From Macrostomum hystrix (lineage: Eukaryota; Platyhelminthes; Macrostomidae), in contig CATNEN010000025.1 of NCBI GenBank assembly GCA_950097015.1, forward strand, positions 930,001 through 994,000: a DNA stretch of 64,000 bases, written 5' to 3'. The position numbers and the translations under genes are program-made. Within the stretch, counting starts at the first letter, position 1. Every line of letters begins with the position of its first letter. Of the stretch, positions 58,128-64,000 are shown piece after piece. The notes below the pieces were generated by a model. It saw only the letters and a list, made by a program, of their open reading frames with translations. It did not search any database and was not told where the DNA came from.

Positions 58128-58345
58128 GGGGTTGTAACCTGAAAAGCGACTCCAAGGTCGGGGGTTCGATTCCCGACTCCATTGAGATAATTTGAGTAAT
58201 TTAGCAAGTCGCTTAAAGGGAACCAGGATTAGCTGGGTTAATTGAGACTGGACGTGGCTTCCCCCCTCCCCAGTCCATGGACTGAACAGCCGTACGCAGC
58301 TTTGAGATGCGCCGCGCAATAGCTGCGTCTGTGCTGTCGGCTGCA
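58128..58345 (+). repeat. SINE family 2, second copy
   Basis: This copy retains the B box GGTTCGATTCC (58164-58174), the CCCAGTCCATGGACTGAACA motif and a longer, GC-rich 3' body (GCCGTACGCAGC...GCTGTCGGC). The A box region is degraded. Confidence 0.75.
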
Positions 58346-58589
58346 CATCTGGCCCGATTGATAAAGAAATTACTCTCAGGATCAATATTTATAGTTATTA
58401 ATATTGTCAATATGTAAATCATTGACAATGGGTTAAGTGGGTTAACAATGTAACCTTTGGATAACCTTGAAATCACATTGAAACCTAACGAGCTTTGTGT
58501 CTGAGTATCATGCCTATTCCTGGAAAATGTACCTTTCCGCTGCTAGAGACAAGTACTGTCATAATCAACATTTACGAACAGTCATTCTT

Positions 58590-59035
58590 GACACCATGAT
58601 CTCACCACACTCAAAAGTCGGCCCTGACTTTCTCTTTGTCAGGCTGTGTACACTCTCACTGTGCCTTGGAGGTTGGGCCTCGAGGGCGTAAATAGTAAAA
58701 CAAGCCCCCAAGCCTTCTCTCCGCGGCTGTGCCCTAAATGAATGTGAAAATTAAAAAAACGAAAATCAACACACAATGTCCCTTCATCTCACTCTAACAA
58801 CACACAATGTCCCTTCCTCTCACTCCATCAACACACAATGTCCCTTCATCTCACTCCATCAACACACAATGTCCCTTCATCTCACTCCATCAACACACAA
58901 TGTCCCTTCATCTCACTCCATCAACACACAATGTCCCTTCCTCTCACTCCATCAACACACAATGTCCCTTCATCTCACTCTACCTTCTCTCCGCGGCTGT
59001 GCCCTAAATGAATGTGAAAATTAAAAAAACGAAAA
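58590..59035 (-). repeat. SINE family 1 copy (minus) split by a minisatellite
   Basis: The reverse complement of family 1 runs from the CTGACTTTCTCTTTGTCAGG segment to CCTTCTCTCCGCGG and CCTAAATGAATGTG. The last 53 bp (58713-58765) are repeated exactly at 58983-59035, on the far side of a 217-bp minisatellite block. Confidence 0.75.
58766..58982. repeat. Seven-unit 31-bp minisatellite, locus B
   Basis: Exactly seven units (217 bp) of the 31-bp family found at 47106-47575, with no partial unit at either edge. It is bounded by a perfect 53-bp direct repeat of SINE sequence. Confidence 0.92.
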
Positions 59036-59285
59036 AAAAATTTTTCTGCACAGCTTTTTGATGTCGGCAGTTGCTAAGTAACGCGGTTAAGGACAAGGTT
59101 GTTTACTTCGTATCGAACGATGTTTGGGATTAAAAATTTCAAAGCAAAGTCTGTATCGAAGAAAGATATTTCCGATACACTGGGGCATCAAGATGTCCCG
59201 TTGAATATTGTCGCGCATTTGAATCAGTGCTGTTTATTCTCTTCGGAGTACTTAAAAATTTTGCACTAAGCTGATCCAAAACAGC

Positions 59286-60210
59286 TAAAATGTGCTCGAA
59301 TCTGTTAGACATGTGCCTGACTATGTTAGACATGTGCTCGAATCTGTTAGACATGTGCTCGAATCTGTTAGACATGTGCCTGACTATGTTAGACATGTGC
59401 TCGAATCTGTTAGACATGTGCTCGAATCTGTTAGACATGTGCTCGAATCTGTTAGACATGTGCTCGAATCTGTTGGACATGACGTGCTCGAATCTGTTAG
59501 ACATGTGCCTGACTATGTTAGACATGTGCTCGAATCTGTTAGACATGTGCTCGAATCTGTTAGACATGTGCTCGAATCTGTTGGACATGTGCTCGAATCT
59601 GTTAGACATGTGCTCGAATCTGTTGGACATGTGCTCGAATCTGTTGGACATGTGCTCGAATCTGTTAGACATGTGCTCGAATCTGTTAGACATGTGCCTG
59701 ACTATGTTCGACATGTGCCTGACTATGTTAGACATGTGCTCGAATCTGTTAGACATGTGCTCGAATCTGTTAGACATGTGCCTGACTATGTTAGACATGT
59801 GCTCGAATCTGTTAGACATGTGCTCGAATCTGTTGGACATGTGCTCGAATCAGTTGGACATGTGCTTGAATCTGTTGGACATGTGCCTGACTATGTTAGA
59901 CATGTGCTCGAATCTGTTGAACATGACGTGCTCGAATCTGTTAGACATGTGCCTGACTATGTTAGACATGTGCTCGAATCTGTTGGACATGTGCTCGAAT
60001 CTGTTAGACATGTGCCTGACTATGTTAGACATGTGCTCGAATCTGTTAGACATGTGCTCGAATCTGTTAGACATGTGCCTGACTATGTTAGACATGTGCT
60101 CGAATCTGTTAGACATGTGCTCGAATCTGTTAGACATGTGCTCGAATCTGTTGGACATGTGCTCAAATCTGTTAGACATGTGCTCGAATCTGTAAGACAT
60201 GTGCTCTGTG
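59286..60210. repeat. Minisatellite, 21-bp unit with two unit types
   Basis: About 44 units: CTCGAATCTGTTAGACATGT plus G, and a second type CCTGACTATGTTAGACATGT plus G interspersed singly. Runs such as A-A-B recur, and two 24-bp units with an extra ACG occur at about 59480 and 59928, suggesting block duplication. Frames are open because 21 is a multiple of 3, but unit differences are non-synonymous. Confidence 0.93.
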
Positions 60211-60654
60211 AATTCAGGTTAGTTGAAATCACTCAGTCGCTCACAGAAGATTTAAAAAATAGAACAACTAGTTCTCTGACGCACTGATTCATTGCTTGAG
60301 CCTCTTCCTATTTTGGCAGGAAACTGTTTGACTGTGCGTAGGCGCGATCCTTTTATTGTTTGTAAAAGTCATATAATAAATTAGGTCTATAGCTTCCAAA
60401 GGTGACAGCATTTCCTATCAGCTACTACTCTTAACTCACTGGCTGACTAATGCGCTGCGACTAATGTGCGTACAAACACATAGTTTATGTTTAATGGATA
60501 AGATGCTCCTACATATAACGTAATTTAGGGTCCGTCTGTGCTCTGCCTCTCACGACATGATCGTCTGTAGCAACAGACGCGAGTTAGGATATTACAATAA
60601 GTGAGTACTTTAGCAGCGAGAAGCTATTCGGTACAAAGTCCACAGTTTTCCCGT
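60211..60654. other. Intergenic, nothing recognised
   Basis: About 440 bp of unique sequence between arrays with no feature supported. Confidence 0.4.
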
Positions 60655-60855
60655 TCCAAGAGATCAGGAGAGTGTGGTCCAGGAGATCATGAGACTGTGG
60701 TCCAAGAGATCAGGAGAGTGTGGTCCAGGAGATCATGAGACTGTGGTCCAAGAGATCAGGAGACTGTGGTCCAAGAGATCAGGAGACTGTGGTCCAGGAG
60801 ATCAGGAGAGTGTGGTCCAAGCAATCATGAGACTGTGGTCCAAGAGATCAGGAGG
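60655..60855. repeat. Short minisatellite, 23-bp unit
   Basis: About nine units of GAGATCAGGAGACTGTGGTC plus CAA, with CATGAGA and CAGGAGAG variants. Confidence 0.9.
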
Positions 60856-61229
60856 CCCCCTAAGTCTTGGAGCCCAAGGGAGATTTTAGCAAAAAATTAA
60901 GGCGTTTTAATGCATTGGACTCAAGTGGACCATTTTATTAAACGTTCAACAGATTATTATTCATTAAACTTGCTTCGATCGAAAACACAATTTAGTTCTT
61001 AAGTAGGATCTAAAGTTTAATTCGTACTTTAAAGTGATCGGACAGAGCAGTTTGAATGTTAGTTGATCTTCAGTACTGTCAAATGACTGTGCCTTCGGAC
61101 TAGTCGACATTGACGATAGACTTCTGCAATGGAATGCGAAGGATGCAGCATTGCTGAATTAGTAGCATTGTGCGAATAGATAAGATTAACTATAGGCATG
61201 CTTACCAATACTGGGATCGAAAGTCACTT
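60856..61229. other. 3' flank of the candidate propeptide frame
   Basis: About 370 bp of AT-rich sequence downstream (minus-strand sense) of the TAG at 61230. No clear poly(A) signal or other feature. Confidence 0.35.
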
Positions 61230-62117
61230 CTAAGTCCTGATCTCATCTCCGAGCCAACGCTTCGACCTGATCCCATCTCCGAGCCAACGCTTCGACCTGA
61301 TCCCATCTCCGAGCCAACGCTTTGACCTGATCCCATCTCCGAGCCAGCGCTTTGACCTGATCCCATCTCCGAGCCAACGCTTTGACCTGATCCCATCTCC
61401 GAGCCAGCGCTTTGACCTGATCCCATCTCCGAGCCAACGCTTCGACCTGATCCCATCTCCGAGCCAGCGCTTTGACCTGATCCCATCTCCGAGCCAACGC
61501 TTCGACCTGATCCCATCTCCGAGCCAACGCTTTGACCTGATCCCATCTCCGAGCCAACGCTTCGACCTGATCCCATCTCCGAGCCAACGCTTCATTCTGA
61601 TCCCATCTCCGAGCCAACGCTTCGACCTGATCCCATCTCCGAGCCAACGCTTCGACCTGATCCCATCTCCGAGCCAACGCTTCGACCTGATCCCATCTCC
61701 GAGCCAACGCTTCGACCTGATTCCATCTCCGAGCCAACGCTTCGACCTGATCCCATCTCCGAGCCAACGCTTCGACCTGATTCCATCTCCGAGCCAACGC
61801 TTCGACCTGATTCCATCTCCGAGCCAACGCTTCGACCTGATTCCATCTCCGAGCCAACGCTTCGACCTGATCCCATCTCCGAGCCAACGCTTCGACCTGA
61901 TTCCATCTCCGAGCCAACGCTTCGACCTGATTCCATCTCCGAGCCAACGCTTTGACCTGATCCCATCTCCGAGCCAGCGCTTCGACCTGATTCCATCTCC
62001 GAGCCAACGCTTCGACCTGATTCCATCTCCGAGCCACTTCTTGTCTATTTGCTCAATATCATCGGCGGATGCATCATTATCTTCAGATGCTGCAAAATCT
62101 AGCTGATGAACGACAGC
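61230..62117 (-). CDS. Candidate multicopy peptide precursor, (WLGDGIRSKR)n exon
   Basis: The minus frame is open from a splice acceptor (TTTTTTAG|GCT at 62117, phase 0; alternative TTTTGCAG at 62089, phase 1) to TAG at 61230-61232. An acidic lead (EDNDASADDIEQIDKK) is followed by about 27 tandem copies of the ten-residue unit WLGDGIRSKR; the last reads WLGDEIRT then stop. Each copy ends in a dibasic KR, the usual prohormone-convertase site, which would release WLGDGIRS. The three recurrent variable bases in the 30-bp unit (CGT/CGC, TCG/TCA, GGG/GGA) are all synonymous in this frame. One copy has Met for Ser. No indel occurs. I could not find a signal-peptide exon; a frame starting ATG at 62334 with donor GTAAGT at 62222 splices in phase to the second acceptor but is not signal-like. 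It could instead be a non-coding minisatellite. Confidence 0.42.
   Translation of the reverse strand, partial: AVVHQLDFAASEDNDASADDIEQIDKKWLGDGIRSKRWLGDGIRSKRWLGDGIRSKRWLGDGIRSKRWLGDGIRSKRWLGDGIRSKRWLGDGIRSKRWLGDGIRSKRWLGDGIRSKRWLGDGIRSKRWLGDGIRSKRWLGDGIRSKRWLGDGIRSKRWLGDGIRSKRWLGDGIRMKRWLGDGIRSKRWLGDGIRSKRWLGDGIRSKRWLGDGIRSKRWLGDGIRSKRWLGDGIRSKRWLGDGIRSKRWLGDGIRSKRWLGDGIRSKRWLGDGIRSKRWLGDGIRSKRWLGDEIRT
61233..62038. repeat. Minisatellite, 30-bp unit
   Basis: About 27 units of GATCCCATCTCCGAGCCAAC plus GCTTCGACCT on the plus strand, with exact 30-bp spacing throughout and only three recurrent single-base variants. It coincides with the propeptide-like frame. Confidence 0.95.
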
Positions 62118-62489
62118 CTAAAAAATTATATAAAATAAAGTTATGCAGACACCATTCTTTACAAGGTACGTATATTAATTGGTCGGAGGACGATGCAAGT
62201 AAACATCTATAAAAACACTTACATAACTGTCCTGCCCAGAGGTGGCCCAGATTAGGTCTGAAAATTTGGTATGAAATATTTGGTATTAAAATATTTGAAA
62301 CTGCAGTATCAGACTCAGTTTCAGATTTAGTCATATTCGGTGATCTAAACGGTAGAGAGACGACAGGGGAATTTCAAAAACACACATTCGTAAAAGGTTC
62401 ATCGTAAAAGGTTGAAAATTCTTATCTTTTTTGTAGACTTTCACGAAAATCGGTCATACCCTTAGCGTATAGGGTATGAATTTGGTTCG
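62118..62489 (-). other. Upstream of the candidate propeptide exon
   Basis: On the minus strand this holds a GTAAGT donor at 62222 and an ATG at 62334 opening MTKSETESDTAVSNIL. This could be an upstream exon, but it has no signal peptide. An in-frame stop precedes the ATG. Confidence 0.25.
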
Positions 62490-62600
62490 AGTGTGGCGGC
62501 ATCCCCAGTCCATGGACTGAACAGCTGTTCACGGCCTCTAGCTGCGGCTGTGCAACTAGCAGTACATCTGGTGCAGCGGGCTAGGTGTCATTTGTACTTT
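62490..62600 (+). repeat. SINE family 2, 3' fragment
   Basis: CCCAGTCCATGGACTGAACA is followed by a diverged GCTGTTCACGGCCTC body. The tRNA-like head is missing. Confidence 0.65.
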
Positions 62601-62749
62601 TAGATATGTCTATCTTCACTAGCTTGTCGATGCTTCAACTAATTCTATGAAATAACAACGAGAGATTTGCAAACAGGCAGATTAAGCAAATAATAATTAT
62701 TTAATCATACTCATTCGCTTCAAAAGTGATCAGTTTTTAGTGTGACATC

Positions 62750-63225
62750 AGAGAGGGAGAGGGAGAGAGGGAAAGAAGGAGATGGATTGAGATGTAGAGA
62801 TGTAGAGAGGTTGAGATGTAGAGATGTAGAGAGGGAGAGAGGTAGAGAGGTAGAGATGTAGAGAGGGAGAGAGGGAGAGAGGTTGGGAGGTAGAGAGGGA
62901 GAGAGGTAGAGATGTAGAGAGGGAGAGAGGGAGAGAGGGAAAGAGGTAGAGAGGTAGAGATGTAGAGAGGGAGAGAGGGAGAGAGGGAGAGAGGTAGAGA
63001 GGGAGAGAGGGAGAGAGGTAGAGATGTAGAGAGGGAGAGAGGGAGAGAGGGAGAGATGTAGAGAGGGAGAGAGGGAGAGAGGTAGAGAGGGAGAGAGGTA
63101 GAGATGTAGAGAGGGAGAGAGGGAGAGAGGGAGAGATGTAGAGAGGGAGAGAGGGAGAGAGGGAGAGAGGGAGAGAGGGAGAGATGTAGAGAGGGAGAGA
63201 GGGAGAGAGGGAGAGAGGCAGAGGG
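62750..63225. repeat. Purine-only array (GAGAGAGG/GTAGAGAT)
   Basis: About 480 bp of 8-bp steps, GAGAGAGG and GAGATGTA, in irregular order, with higher-order duplication of runs. It is polypurine on the plus strand apart from T. Confidence 0.9.
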
Positions 63226-63958
63226 TTGCTATCTGTTCGGGCCGAGAGACACGCTGTGGCAAAGTGAAGTCAGACAAGTAAGGGGGTGAGATTTAGGCAG
63301 GTGTGAGCAGTTTACGCACTTAAAACAAGACACGCGGAGAGGATGAGTTAGTAAGTAGACTCCGTGAATCAAAAGGTGAAAGCTGTGCTTTCCAGGAAAC
63401 CTGAAGCGCCATTTTCATTAGAGCTGCTCAGCAATGACAGCTTATTATTTGAAGTCGTTTGTCTTTCCGTCCACGAGTAGAAAGTGCTTCTCTAAAAGAT
63501 GATTGTTTTTTGATGAAAAAATCCCGTAAAACCGAATTACTTTCCTTGTTGGTTAGTCGTGTAACAGTTTTCTGAATGATGAACTGAGCTTTACGGCAGC
63601 TTTGTCTTTTTTTCATCAAGCTTTGATAGACTTAGTTCTCCGTTTCCTTCAACTAGAAACGGGACACACAAGCAAAGTCGAGCTGTAAAGCTGTTCAAGT
63701 CAGTCTCCGCGAGACCCAGCCATTGCGTGAGCGAGAGTCCAGATCCGTGTAAGAATTTCAAAGACAGCGACCTAGCAACTGGACAATGAATTATGAAGGA
63801 TGCGAGCACGCGACTACGCTGGCACTGGGGCTCCGCACTGATTGGAATTATTCCTTTGTTTGTCTGCTTCTGCTATTCCTTTTGAATTAGCTCGCAGATT
63901 GGTAAATAAGTAAGTCTTTGTGAATAAAAAAAAGCAAAATTTAGTATTCTCAAGGTCG
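63226..63958. other. Unique sequence near the window end
   Basis: About 730 bp with no recognised gene or RNA on either strand. Confidence 0.4.
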
Positions 63959-64000
63959 CGTGTGTGAGTGTGTGCTCAGGAGTCAGCGAAATGGTCAGAA
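63959..64000 (+). repeat. SINE family 1, cut by window end
   Basis: GTGTGTGCTCAGGAGTCAGC matches the middle of the copy at 12473-12795. The rest lies outside the window. Confidence 0.55.

Noticed and set aside
59139-60287. Frames of 233-331 codons such as (CSNLLDM)n and (HVLESVR)n
   Set aside because: They are a by-product of a 21-bp unit. The two unit types differ by non-synonymous changes, and no dibasic or other processing pattern is present.

Overview
This is a eukaryotic, almost certainly metazoan, window. It has spliced genes with GT-AG (one GC-AG) introns, tRNA-derived SINEs, an LTR retrotransposon, DNA-transposon remnants and a very large load of minisatellite arrays. Tandem arrays fill roughly a third of the 64 kb. 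The Ala-rich, GC-rich coding style, the repeat load and a splice-acceptor-like signal two bases before the PSMD2 start codon suggest a lophotrochozoan, possibly a free-living flatworm such as a macrostomid. That assignment is an inference and I could not test it.

Layout. (1) 1-7.3 kb: a SINE, minisatellites and the first exon of a plus-strand seven-transmembrane receptor with a signal peptide and a somatomedin-B-like cysteine cluster. (2) 7.7-11.4 kb: a 38-bp minisatellite. (3) 11.7-20.4 kb, minus strand: a complete seven-exon puromycin-sensitive aminopeptidase gene (NPEPPS-like, 864 aa) in which every sizeable intron carries its own minisatellite and/or a SINE. (4) 21.2-23.0 kb, plus strand: the 7TM exons of the receptor. 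Their splice phases match exon 1, so the aminopeptidase gene appears nested antisense in a ~17.4-kb receptor intron. (5) 23.0-26.6 kb: three more arrays. (6) 26.7-27.7 kb, minus: a single-exon mitochondrial ribosomal protein bL9m-like gene. (7) 29.6-37.6 kb, minus: a complete eight-exon 26S proteasome subunit Rpn1/PSMD2 gene (982 aa). (8) 38.7-39.2 kb, minus: the terminal exon of an ERICH2-like gene. (9) 39.7-51.5 kb: a hAT-like foldback element, a palindrome and many arrays, with no recognised gene. (10) 51.67-56.74 kb: a structurally intact Ty3/Gypsy retrotransposon with LTRs identical by eye and a canonical -1 frameshift heptamer. (11) 57.1-57.4 kb: a related solo LTR. (12) 58-64 kb: SINEs, an apparently inserted seven-unit minisatellite with a 53-bp flanking duplication, further arrays, and a 27-copy 30-bp array that reads as a (WLGDGIRSKR)n propeptide-like frame.

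The cellular genes are housekeeping in type (cytosolic aminopeptidase and proteasome in protein turnover, mitochondrial translation) plus a receptor. Nothing indicates an operon. The unusual content lies in how repeats occupy introns and intergenic DNA, and in the possible multicopy peptide precursor at 61.2-62.1 kb.
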